Translations under genes and position numbers: made by a program
In this document: piece after piece, positions 26,353 to 35,100 of the stretch
Numbering within the stretch: position 1 is the stretch's first letter
Layout: each line of letters opens with the position of its first letter
Origin: Pseudomonas sp. H3(2019)
GTDB taxonomy: Bacteria; Pseudomonadota; Gammaproteobacteria; Pseudomonadales; Pseudomonadaceae
DNA: 49,334 bases
Direction: 5' to 3'
Assembly: GCF_007713465.1 (NCBI RefSeq)
Contig: NZ_VMSG01000037.1
Span: 1-49,334 of the forward strand
The notes under the pieces: model-generated
Told to the model about the DNA's origin: nothing
Databases searched by the model: none
The model's input: only the letters and a program-made list of their open reading frames with translations

Positions 26353-27216
26353 ATGAAAAAGCTCTTCAGTCTGCTCGCGACCTTATTGGTACTGGCCCTC
26401 GCGCTGTGGATCGGCCGGACCCTCTGGGTGCATTACATGGACACCCCGTGGACCCGCGATGGTCGGGTGCGCGCCGACATCATCAACGTCGCCGCCGACG
26501 TCACTGGCGAAGTGATCGACGTGCCGGTGCGCGACAACCAACAGGTCAAAAAGGGCGACCTGCTGATGCAGATCGACCCTGAGCATTACCAGATCGCGGT
26601 GAAGCAGGCGCAGTCGCTGGTGGCGTCACGCAAGGCTACGTGGGAGATGCGCAAGGTCAACGCGCACCGCCGCGCCGACCTCGACAACCTGGTGATCTCC
26701 AAGGAAAACCGCGACGACGCCAGCAACATTGCCGACTCGGCGCTGGCCGATTACCAACAGGCCCAGGCACAGCTTGAGGCGGCAGAGTTGAACCTCAAGC
26801 GCACCAAAGTGCTGGCGGCGGTGGACGGTTATGTCACCAACCTCAACGTCCATCGCGGCGACTATGCACGCATCGGCGAAGCGAAAATGGCCGTGGTCGA
26901 CCTGAACTCGTTCTGGGTCTACGGCTTCTTTGAAGAAACCAAACTGCCGCATGTGAAGGTCGGCGATAAGGCCGATATGCAACTGATGAGCGGCGAAGTG
27001 CTCAAGGGCCATGTCGAAAGCATTTCGCGCGGCATCTACGACCGCGATAACCCGGAAAGCCGCGAGCTGATTGCTGACGTGAACCCAACCTTTAACTGGG
27101 TACGTTTGGCACAACGGGTGCCAGTGCGGATTCACATTGATGAAGTACCGGATGGGGTGCTGTTGGCAGCGGGGATTACGTGCACGGTGGTGGTGAAGCA
27201 GGACGGCGTGGAGTAA
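26353..27216 (+). CDS. HlyD-family periplasmic adaptor (AaeA-like)
   Basis: 287 residues. One N-terminal membrane helix (~5-25) is followed by a biotinyl-lipoyl half-motif ('VTGEVIDVPVRDNQQVKKGDLLMQIDP'), a short coiled-coil hairpin (~80-150) and beta-barrel parts ('GYVTNLNVHRGDYARIGEAKMAVVDL'). It bridges the FUSC pump and the outer-membrane channel. Last gene of the operon; a full palindromic repeat follows eight bases after its stop. Confidence 0.93.
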   Translation: MKKLFSLLATLLVLALALWIGRTLWVHYMDTPWTRDGRVRADIINVAADVTGEVIDVPVRDNQQVKKGDLLMQIDPEHYQIAVKQAQSLVASRKATWEMRKVNAHRRADLDNLVISKENRDDASNIADSALADYQQAQAQLEAAELNLKRTKVLAAVDGYVTNLNVHRGDYARIGEAKMAVVDLNSFWVYGFFEETKLPHVKVGDKADMQLMSGEVLKGHVESISRGIYDRDNPESRELIADVNPTFNWVRLAQRVPVRIHIDEVPDGVLLAAGITCTVVVKQDGVE

Positions 27217-27223
27217 CGCTGAT

Positions 27224-27326
27224 GATCGTTCCCACGCTCCCGCGTGGGAATGCCTCTAGGGACGCTCCGCGTCCAGTGACGCGGAGCGTCACGGGCTGCA
27301 TTCCCACGCAGAGCGTGGGAACGATC
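27224..27326. repeat. Intergenic palindromic repeat, full copy 3
   Basis: Outer arms GATCGTTCCCACGC and GCGTGGGAACGATC with the inner GACGCTCCGCGTC/TGACGCGGAGCGTCA pair, 103 bp. It lies between convergent HlyD and DUF6124 genes. Confidence 0.9.
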
Positions 27327-27340
27327 AGCGCTCTGGTCCG

Positions 27341-27715
27341 CTACTGTGGCGAGTCCGGCGGATCAAGGTGATCCAGCGCCCGATTCACCGCCAACTCGGC
27401 CAGCGAAATCATCTGCTGAATCGCCAATGCGGTATTGCGCTTGGGACCTTCAAGTTCAAACGCCAGATCGCTGGCCATGACATTCACCGAGGCGAGCGTC
27501 TCGCAGGCATGGGCCAGTAGGGTTTCAGAGTCGACATCGGGGGCAATCACGAAAATGCAGCCGGGACGTCGGTCGGCCAACAATTGCTTGGTCTCGGGCA
27601 ACACCAGGTAATGATCGAGTGCACGGTGCGCGGCGGCGTGAAGTTCTTTTGAGTCGAGGGAGGCGTAAGGGGAAACGGGGTCGGTTTCGGGAGGGTTTGG
27701 AGTAGCTTTGAACAT
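27341..27715 (-). CDS. DUF6124 (formerly DUF3077-type) protein
   Basis: 124 residues from MFKATPNPPET, with AGGAG eight bases upstream. The family pattern is clear: 'FKATPNPPE', 'HRALDHYL', 'DVDSETLLAHACETLASVNVMASDLAFELEGPKRNTALAIQQ' and 'AELAVNRALD'. A helical cytoplasmic protein found in several paralogues in Pseudomonas; its function is unknown. Confidence 0.85.
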   Translation of the reverse strand: MFKATPNPPETDPVSPYASLDSKELHAAAHRALDHYLVLPETKQLLADRRPGCIFVIAPDVDSETLLAHACETLASVNVMASDLAFELEGPKRNTALAIQQMISLAELAVNRALDHLDPPDSPQ

Positions 27716-28047
27716 GGTAATGCTCCTATGGGTGAAGTCCCTCCACATCAGCTACCACGCAGATAAGGAGGCGACTGTACACAGGGTGGTAGACCGGTCA
27801 TAGGAACCCGGCAGGCCGAAGCCTCCCATGCACAGCCGCCATAAAGCAGCCAGCATAAAAAAACGCCCTGAGGCGTTCTGGGTCTATGAGAAATCCGGGC
27901 TACCACACCCGATCGCTGAATGGGCAGCGACCCGAAAAGGTTATCCGTCCCCCATCACCCAACGCAACCGTCAAAACGTGTCGGAACCGTCCTCAGAAGC
28001 GCGGGCCATTGTCCTTCAAAAACCTACGCGACATAAACACCCTTGTT
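27716..28047. other. Long leader/intergenic region upstream of DUF6124
   Basis: 332 bp without a convincing protein gene. On the minus strand it reads toward DUF6124 and contains several short hairpins, an internal terminator (27857-27879), and a segment near 27765-27830 including TCGCCTCCTT and TGACCGGTCTACC-like text. I recall similar text before related genes in other Pseudomonas. A structured leader or a small RNA ending at the terminator are both possible. Confidence 0.45.
27857..27879 (-). terminator. Intrinsic terminator inside the DUF6124 upstream region
   Basis: Read on the minus strand, the stem AACGCC/GGCGTT with a four-base loop is followed by seven Ts. It lies about 140 bases before the DUF6124 start, so it ends a leftward transcript that begins between 28047 and 27880: either a small RNA or an attenuated leader. 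Confidence 0.75.
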
Positions 28048-28078
28048 GATCGTTCCCACGCAGAGCGTGGGAGCGATC
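28048..28078. repeat. Collapsed 31-bp form of the intergenic palindrome
   Basis: GATCGTTCCCACGC and GCGTGGGAGCGATC arms joined by AGA. It lies 10 bases from the stop of the SnoaL-like gene and probably forms a hairpin at its 3' end. Confidence 0.87.
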
Positions 28079-28087
28079 ATGTCTTGC

Positions 28088-28486
28088 TCAACCCTGGCAA
28101 TACGTCTCATGCAAATGCCGCCACAGCAACGCGCCTGAAGGCAGTTTTTCAATCACCGCCGTCGCGCGCCGATCGTTCAGCACGCCGCTCGCATCGGATT
28201 GCAGTTCGCGGTAGCTGACGGTAGCGCCACCTGCATGTTGGTCAATCCCGTGCATTTCGCTCAGGCCGATTCGCAAGCCCGGACGAGTGCCGCCGAGTTT
28301 ATCGAACAGCTCACTCAAGCCCGGGTAATCCAGCGCATTGCCATTGGGCACGATCATCGAAAACTGCGGCGAGAAACGCGCCAGCAACTGCGTCAGTACG
28401 CCTTTATCGGCCGTGCCGGAAAACCATTGCTCGATGTCGACGAGGGTCTGGGTCACTTCGTTGAAGTAAGGGGTGTAGTCGGTCAT
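28088..28486 (-). CDS. SnoaL/DUF4440-like protein
   Basis: 132 residues, a small cone-shaped NTF2-like fold judged from 'WFSGTADKGVLTQLLARFSPQFSMIVPNG' and 'RATAVIEKLPSGALLWRHLHETY'. Such proteins are often small isomerases, hydrolases or binding proteins; no catalytic set can be assigned. ATG at 28486 has AAGGAAAG upstream. It follows the SDR gene by 50 bp on the same strand. Confidence 0.75.
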   Translation of the reverse strand: MTDYTPYFNEVTQTLVDIEQWFSGTADKGVLTQLLARFSPQFSMIVPNGNALDYPGLSELFDKLGGTRPGLRIGLSEMHGIDQHAGGATVSYRELQSDASGVLNDRRATAVIEKLPSGALLWRHLHETYCQG

Positions 28487-28536
28487 GTTCTTTCCTTGAA
28501 ATGAGCGCAGGGTAGGAGCACCGTGGTCTTGAATGT

Positions 28537-29361
28537 TTAAAGGTGGCCCGTCAGGCCAAATCGCTTCATCAACCCGCTTTCCAGCAACCCTTTAGGCAAC
28601 AACCCCGCCAGCAGTGGCAGCGCCCGACTGCCATTGCCCAGACGCAGCAAACGCGGCGGTTTTGGTTGCTGTACGGCCTTGAGCAGGTCGTCGGCAAACG
28701 TGCTCGCCGGGGTCGGGTTGTCTTGAGAAGCCTTGGCCCGTGCGCGGATACCTTCGCGCAACGGCCACCAGGGCGATTGTTCGGTGATCAGCAGTTCGGC
28801 TTCAACGCCTGCGTTTTTGGCGAAGCTGGATTCGATGGCGCCGGGCTGGACTTCCATCACCCGAATGCCGAATGGCGCCAGTTCCATGCGCAGCGCATCG
28901 CTCAAGGCATGCACAGCGGCTTTCGATGCGCAGTAGGCGCCGGCGAACGGCGTGACCAAAACGCCGGAGACGCTGCCGATATTCACCACTAACCCCTTGG
29001 CGCGACGCAGCACCGGGAACAACGCACGGGTTACGCCGACCACGGCGAACACATTGGTTTCGAACTGGCGCTGTATCGCCGCCACGCCACCATCGAGCAG
29101 CGGCCCCATGGCACCGTAACCGGCGTTGTTGATCAGCACATCGAGGCCGCCGTGCTGCTGGTTGATCCGCTCACTCAGTTGTTCGAGTGCCGCGCCGTCA
29201 TTGACGTCCAGTTGCACGGCGGTAAAACCGGCGTCAGCCAGAACCGCCACGTCTTCAGGCTTGCGAGCGCTGGCCCAGACTTCATAGCCGGCACCTTTGA
29301 AGGCGTCGGCCAAAGCGCGGCCGATACCGCTGGAACAACCGGTGATTAACGCGATGGGCAT
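28537..29361 (-). CDS. Short-chain dehydrogenase/reductase
   Basis: 274 residues from MPIALITGCSSGIG. The cofactor motif is TGCSSGIG, the structural NNAG is in 'LINNAGYGAMG', and the catalytic Ser and Y-x3-K are in 'NIGSVSG' and 'AYCASKAAV'. The C-terminus after 'PGAIESSF' is longer than in minimal SDRs. Substrate unknown; cytoplasmic. Confidence 0.92.
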   Translation of the reverse strand: MPIALITGCSSGIGRALADAFKGAGYEVWASARKPEDVAVLADAGFTAVQLDVNDGAALEQLSERINQQHGGLDVLINNAGYGAMGPLLDGGVAAIQRQFETNVFAVVGVTRALFPVLRRAKGLVVNIGSVSGVLVTPFAGAYCASKAAVHALSDALRMELAPFGIRVMEVQPGAIESSFAKNAGVEAELLITEQSPWWPLREGIRARAKASQDNPTPASTFADDLLKAVQQPKPPRLLRLGNGSRALPLLAGLLPKGLLESGLMKRFGLTGHL

Positions 29362-29399
29362 GCCGCGGTCCTTGTGCAAAAAGAGGGGGAGGTGAAGGA

Positions 29400-29894
29400 T
29401 CAGTCAGAGAAACTACCCTGCAAATGCTCGGCGCGAAACTCCAGGGTTTGCGGGCGATAGCCGGGACGCAGCGGCGGCATCGGCAAGCAGTCTTCCCAAT
29501 CGGCGCCGGCCTGCAATTCGCCGGGGCCACGGTAACGGGGGGCGGCGTATTGATTGTCCGCCAGATTGACCGTATCGCCCGGCGCATAGGCGGCGATCCG
29601 CCAGCGCAATTCGGTCAGCGGCACGTCGTTGCCGTTATTCATCTTCAGTTGCAGCGGACGGTCCGCAGGACAGTGTTGCGGCGCGTAGGTGATGCGCAAC
29701 TCCAGCCGCGCCAGTTGCTTGACCTCGCGGTTGTCCATCCACACCACCCAGACGGCCACCAACGCCAACCCGATGGCCGCCGCCAAGGAGACCGGCAAGG
29801 CCTTGGTCGGGTATCGCAGCAACAGGATCAGCCAGGTAATGACCAGCAGGACGCCGATGAACATGAAGTGAAATCTCGGGGAGGGGAGAGCCAT
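29400..29894 (-). CDS. Small membrane protein with soluble C-terminal domain
   Basis: 164 residues from MALPSPRFHFMF. Two hydrophobic helices (~8-25 and ~31-52) are followed by about 105 residues of beta-rich soluble domain ('LRITYAPQHCPADRPLQLKMNNGNDVPLTELRWRIAAY'), probably facing the periplasm or cytoplasm as a hairpin-anchored module. Not recognised beyond similar Pseudomonas hypotheticals. A longer in-frame start at 29942 is possible, but its first residues look less conserved. Confidence 0.7.
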   Translation of the reverse strand: MALPSPRFHFMFIGVLLVITWLILLLRYPTKALPVSLAAAIGLALVAVWVVWMDNREVKQLARLELRITYAPQHCPADRPLQLKMNNGNDVPLTELRWRIAAYAPGDTVNLADNQYAAPRYRGPGELQAGADWEDCLPMPPLRPGYRPQTLEFRAEHLQGSFSD

Positions 29895-30143
29895 CCTACC
29901 TAAGGGTAGCCGGGATTGACCATGGTCGGTTTGGCTGGTCATCGTCCAAGGTGCAAAGGTAAATGCTCGGCAGTTTTGCGCTACGTTGCCCGGTCAAAGG
30001 CAACGGCCAGCTCAATGTGCTGCGCGCAGTATCTGGGATGGAAAAGGACAGGGGGGTGTAGAAACAGATTTGATTGATTAGCAACAAAACCGACGGAGTG
30101 CCGGTATTTCACAAATAACACTCACCCCCCCCAAAAAAAAAAT
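29895..30143. other. Intergenic region with T10G8 homopolymer (minus strand)
   Basis: 249 bp downstream of the Tc accessory gene. At its right edge eight Cs and ten As (30125-30142) adjoin the stop of the accessory gene. No gene or clear terminator was recognised, although T10 on the minus strand could help end transcription. Confidence 0.55.
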
Positions 30144-31418
30144 CTAGGGCAATATGTCACAACCAAAGGTTTCGCGAATATTAGGAGACACACATTCTAC
30201 AGAAATTAATAAATGACCGGTTCTAGCACCCCTTCCGTCAATTGACCACTCTACCCCCTGTTCGGTCAAACGTATGGGTTTCTCCACGTCAGGTGTAAAA
30301 ACAAGCCCTAAAGTGTCATTTCTTGGAAGCCTTAATGTGAACTCAAGACCTATCAATGAACTGCCCGGTTTTGGAATAAAACGCATGATTTGTGTTCTGT
30401 CTTTATGCAGCTCAACATATTTTTCCGTTGTCATCACTTTGCCATCAATTGTTATGGGTCCTGCATGTGATAAATGACGACCGAAAACCGTTAGCGGAAT
30501 ATTTCTGCGTTGACCGATTTTTGAACAACTCCAATCCAGGTTTCCTGTGCTGAAAACGCCGTCTTGAATGGTTATAAACCACTCGATCCCTGAGCCTCCT
30601 AAAACTTTAGGGTTCTTCAAAAGTGGCACTGAACTCAGCCAGCCCATATCGGGATTGTTCGCGTAAATCCTACTGTCGAGGAGGTTTGAGTTCTTGGCGT
30701 TAATCCTTAGTTTTTGATTTCCGGCAGGGCGCGCCTGGATGCCCTCTCCAATGGCGAATGGCACTCCATTCCACAAAAACTCTAAGTCTGACCCCCAAGG
30801 TGAGGTAGCGAGTACTTGAACGTTAAATGAGTGTTGGACGTAATCATTATCATAGGGAGACCACATTTTTATGTGTATCTCATGATCGCCAGTATTTTTC
30901 GGTGTGAAAATATGTTCGCACCAGCCATCTACCTTGGTATGTTTTTTAAATGACTCACCCCCCACAGACCATTCAATTTCAACGCCCTCCAGCACTTTGC
31001 CAGTGTAGAAGGACGCTACCTCCACTGCCAATACAGCGACATCCTCATTCAAAATAATCGGAAAGGTTGGCGCAGTTACTTTACTGAACTTGATTCGGTG
31101 GTCCCCCAGCGAAACAGGAATTTTATAGGGCTGTGCAGTGAACTCACTCTGGAGCCACAGCATAAACTCGGTATCGACACCCTCGGCCGGACACGTGAGC
31201 TTCCAGGATGCGCCATCTTCTCCAAACATTTGGTATTTGCCGATATTCGGTTCGACAGTCACAGGCAGAGATGCTTGCTCTGGGTCCCCATTAAGACTGA
31301 CGTGCTGATTAAACCATGGACTGTCAGCTTGGGCGAAAACCGTCTGTGTATGCGTGCCGCCGTGGCAAAAGTACAAGAGGGGTGTCGCCATTGATTGTTG
31401 TTCTCTATTGTCTTTCAT
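30144..31418 (-). CDS. Tc-locus accessory protein with Ig-like domains
   Basis: 424 residues from MKDNREQQSM, GAGAG upstream. No known enzyme motif, signal peptide or membrane helix. The middle (~115-205) reads as an invasin/Big_1-like Ig domain ('LNEDVAVLAVEVASFYTGKVLEGVEIEWSVGGESFKKHTKVDGWCEHIFTPKNTGDHEIHI'). This motif type (variable 'V.W.V.G', then 'TD..G.....F.P...G') also occurs in the TcaA-like extension. The rest is beta-rich. It is less GC-rich than the toxin genes. Last of four leftward genes, 51 bp after the lectin-like gene; its role as a coat, adaptor or immunity-like partner of the toxin is inference. Confidence 0.72.
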   Translation of the reverse strand: MKDNREQQSMATPLLYFCHGGTHTQTVFAQADSPWFNQHVSLNGDPEQASLPVTVEPNIGKYQMFGEDGASWKLTCPAEGVDTEFMLWLQSEFTAQPYKIPVSLGDHRIKFSKVTAPTFPIILNEDVAVLAVEVASFYTGKVLEGVEIEWSVGGESFKKHTKVDGWCEHIFTPKNTGDHEIHIKMWSPYDNDYVQHSFNVQVLATSPWGSDLEFLWNGVPFAIGEGIQARPAGNQKLRINAKNSNLLDSRIYANNPDMGWLSSVPLLKNPKVLGGSGIEWFITIQDGVFSTGNLDWSCSKIGQRRNIPLTVFGRHLSHAGPITIDGKVMTTEKYVELHKDRTQIMRFIPKPGSSLIGLEFTLRLPRNDTLGLVFTPDVEKPIRLTEQGVEWSIDGRGARTGHLLISVECVSPNIRETFGCDILP

Positions 31419-31469
31419 TGCAGGTCTCTCCTGGATTGTGTTGGGCAACGAATAGTGACGGATCAACTA

Positions 31470-32006
31470 TCAGGTTGGGATCTCATACGTTCTTTCGTCG
31501 ACCTGAATTTTTCTCAGCGTCAAAGGCGCGAGATGCAGTTGAATATCGAGGTCAGTCATACGTAAACCACTCGACCCTCCCAAATCAGAACCATGAAGTT
31601 CGACGGTAATATCCTTGTCGTCCTGTACCACCGTGAGCGTATAAGGCTCATAGAAGTTCCAGTCGGCCAGCGGCTTATCCGGAAGTTTGCCACTCAGATC
31701 GATGGGGTCTTCTTTCCCGGTGCCGGACCTTAGCAGCACCTTGGAATTGGCACCGTCGCCATAATTTTCATATTGAAAGCTCAGCCGGTACCAGGCTTTC
31801 GTCAGTTGAGCCGTGGTGAGGGGCGCCGTGTCGAATGTTTGAGTCACGGCCGCTTCACCATTCATCATCAAGTAATAACCATAGGCAGGGTCTGCGAATG
31901 TTCTCGCAATTCCGTTTCCATTAAAGTGTGTCCAGTATTCCTTCCAGTTCGAGGAGAACCTGCCATCGGTAATCAGATTGCGACCCCGGATTTCGTCTTC
32001 GCTCAT
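31470..32006 (-). CDS. Tc-locus accessory jelly-roll/lectin-like protein
   Basis: 178 residues. 'NLITDGRFSSNWKEYWTHFNGNG' at the start, 'YYLMMNGEAAVTQTF' and 'YRLSFQYENYGDGANSKVLLRSG' give the pattern of galactose-binding-like jelly rolls (CBM/DUF642-like), which bind sugars. No signal peptide, as is usual for Tc components. It follows the TcaB-like gene by 100 bp on the same strand and precedes the Ig-like accessory gene by 51 bp. In Yersinia entomophaga, chitinases coat the TcA shell; a glycan-binding accessory here would be a parallel, but this is inference. Confidence 0.68.
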   Translation of the reverse strand: MSEDEIRGRNLITDGRFSSNWKEYWTHFNGNGIARTFADPAYGYYLMMNGEAAVTQTFDTAPLTTAQLTKAWYRLSFQYENYGDGANSKVLLRSGTGKEDPIDLSGKLPDKPLADWNFYEPYTLTVVQDDKDITVELHGSDLGGSSGLRMTDLDIQLHLAPLTLRKIQVDERTYEIPT

Positions 32007-32106
32007 GATGTTTTCACCTTTATAGAATGACTGTTTCTAAATCGACATGACGCCACTCAGGCACACTTCCAAATAACACCTCACTACTTATCAGAGGCAA
32101 CCACTA

Positions 32107-35100
32107 TCAATCACCCAACTTATCCAGCACCGCTTCGGTGTAAGTCGTACCCCCGGACTTCGCCAGATAACGCACCTGCACAATGATGTCCGTCAGGCCT
32201 TTGATCAGTTTTACTTGTTCATCCGACTTATTGGAGCGCGGCAAGTGAAGCCGCCAACTCGACACCGCGCCTGTCCCTTCAAACGGCAGGTAGCGTTCAT
32301 CGCCGAAGGTCAGTTGGTGCAGGCCGGCATCATCCTGGCCGTGGCTGATCCCCACTTCCTGGTGGCTGCGCAGGTTGAGCAAAATATCGGGCGGTGGCAT
32401 CTGGTTTCGCTCGCCATACAGGTATTCGAGCGAGTCGACGTTGGCTTTGAGCACCGTGGTGCTGCCGGTTTGTATCAACGTCGCGCGTACATCCTGATAG
32501 GGGCCCAGTACCACCGGCAGGGACAGTGCGACGGTGGTGATTTGCCGGCAGTAATGACCGGGGTAATCGCTGTCGAACAGCTTTTGAGAAAACTCGAAAT
32601 CGAGCTTGCCTTTCTCGAGGTCGGAGATCACGGAACCCCAGGTTTTTTCCGGCGTGTACTGACCTTGCTCGAACAGGTTGCGCAGGGAGATGGTTTTGGT
32701 CAGCTCCAGCCGACGCTCGTTACGCTCGAGGAACAGGCGTTCCAGGCGCAGCAGGTCAAGCAGCATCGACTCGCCCGCGCTCAGGCCGTGGCGGTTGTCC
32801 ATCCAGACGTTGGGGCGAATCACCTGCGTGTCGAAATCGCCCACCTCATATTGCCAGCTGGCTTCGGCGCTCAGGCACAAGCCGACCACGGCGTCATAGG
32901 TCTGGAAGTACAACGTGGCCATCTGGCTCAACAACCAGCGGTAGAGTTCAACGTTGGTGGCGCGGGTTTTGTAGAATGAATAAAGCTCCTGGGCCTGCTC
33001 GTTGGCTTTTTGGGTTTGTGCCAGGCTGGCTCTGGCGGCCTTGAGGGTGTGCTGATGGGCTTTGAGCTGTTCAGCGACCACCTGTAGTTCGCTGTTGGCC
33101 TGGGCTTCGGCGAAGCTCCATTCCTGACCTCGACGCAGGTAGAAGGCGGTTCGCTGCGCAGCTTCACCACCTGCGTACGCTAAGCCGCCCGCCCGCGCTA
33201 AAGCTGAACCTGACTTATTTACTGTGGCTCCATTCTGCTGACCGCCTACAACACTAAATGCAACGGGAGGTAGACTTGCTACAGCTACGGCCACGGTTAG
33301 GTTCGGAGCCGCGTCGGCAGCACCCCCGGCGGTCTCTGGCACTACAGCAGAAAAGCTTGAAAGTTTACCGGCAAGTGCTAAGGCGTCGCCCCCTATTTCC
33401 GGAAACAGCAACCAGTTCTCATTGAGCCCATCATAGTGATCGGCCCGGTCTTGAATCATCTTCTGGCTGTGTTTCAACGCAGCTTCTGACGCCTCCAGCT
33501 GCTTGATCGTCTCCTCCTGAATCGTTTTGGCATGCGCGCCCAATGCAATCACATGACTTTGCTGCAACTCCTCCAGTTGCCCGCGATCACGCAGCTCCAT
33601 CAACTGCCGCACCTCCCGGCCAAAGCCGATAAGGGTCTGCACGGCGTTTTGCGCCGTCGCCAGCATGGTGCGGAAACGATAGTGCGGAATATTCAGCCAG
33701 CCACCGGCGTTACGCGAGGCCCCCGAAGATCCGCCGGCCTGGGCCCGCAGCAGATCGAGCGGGTTGGTGGGCGGGGCATACAGCGCCAGCGACATCGGTT
33801 TGCCATCGATGGTCAGGCTGTGCCGCATGTTCCACAGGCACTCCTCGATGTACTGCCAGATACCCAACAATTGATCATTGGTGGCTGGGCGAAAGACATC
33901 CAGTGCCAGTATCTCGAAGTCTGGCGTCCCTACTACCCGTGCCGGCAGGTTCGCGACATGGACATCAAGCGATTGGGCGAACGTCTTCAGCGCCAAGGTC
34001 GCGGGCTCGGCCTTGGGCTTGGGCTTGAGTATTTCTTCTGCCGACCGGGGGACCCAGTGGCTCATGGCTTTGGCCGTGGGGGCGGTCCCCATCAGCGACA
34101 AGGCACGCACGTACTGCAGTTTCGCCGCCGCCAGGCTGTCACGGGTCAGCCGGCGATAGAGTGAGTCGGCATGGGCAATGATGCAGCGCACATAGGCTAC
34201 AAAAATGGTTTTTCGGTAATGAATACGGTTCGAAAAGGCAATGGCGTCGGGGTCCACCAGTCCCTGGGCTTCAAAACCGATATCACCTTTTTCCAGCAAC
34301 GGGCGGCAAAGCCAATAGCGATCGCTCGAGGGTGTTTCTCCCGCGGGAGATGTTCGAATGTGCGGGTTGAAAATGTATTGGTACCAGCGCTGCGACTCGT
34401 GGTAATCGCGCGCCTCACACAGACGATGGGCAATCAGGAACGGCAAGTGGAAGAACAGTTCCCAATAAAAGGTGCCGTGAGCGCTGTTGAAGTCGATGGG
34501 GGCCATTGGCGGAGTAACGCCTGTTGGCTGAGGCTCAAGGGAGTTCTGAGTGGCCCGCGACAAGACCTCGTCGATGGAGATAGCCGCCTTGGCCACCAGT
34601 TCCGGGCCAAAACGCGAGTTAAGGCGGATCCACTTGAGCGTCGCAAGGTTCAGCGGTTGAATATTCAGAAATTGCGCACCGGACACCTGTTTGTCGAGTA
34701 ACGGGACGCTGCTGGCATGGGGCACTTGTTTGGTCTGGATATCATAGCGGTCACGACCAAATCGACCGTCGGCACTCTCGCCCCATACGACACTCAGTTT
34801 TTTACCGACAGGCTCCCCGGTCCAGCGATACTCGATCCACGGGGTTTGAAGCCAACCGCTCAATGTTCTCAGTTCTTCCCACTTGCCCGGAAGGACAGTT
34901 GCACCTTCCAGAATTTTCAAGGCTAGCGTGGCGGTTCCCTGATCTTTCGAGACATAAAGTCTGTTGTTGTTGTTTGTGATGGGCGTGTACTTGCCGTCCT
35001 TAAAGACAGTAAAGCCAGCACCCTGTATGATCCCAGGCCTTCTGAATGACGCCAGTGTTTCCCGTTGCCGTGGTGAAAGGTGTAGATCTTTTCGCAGTTC

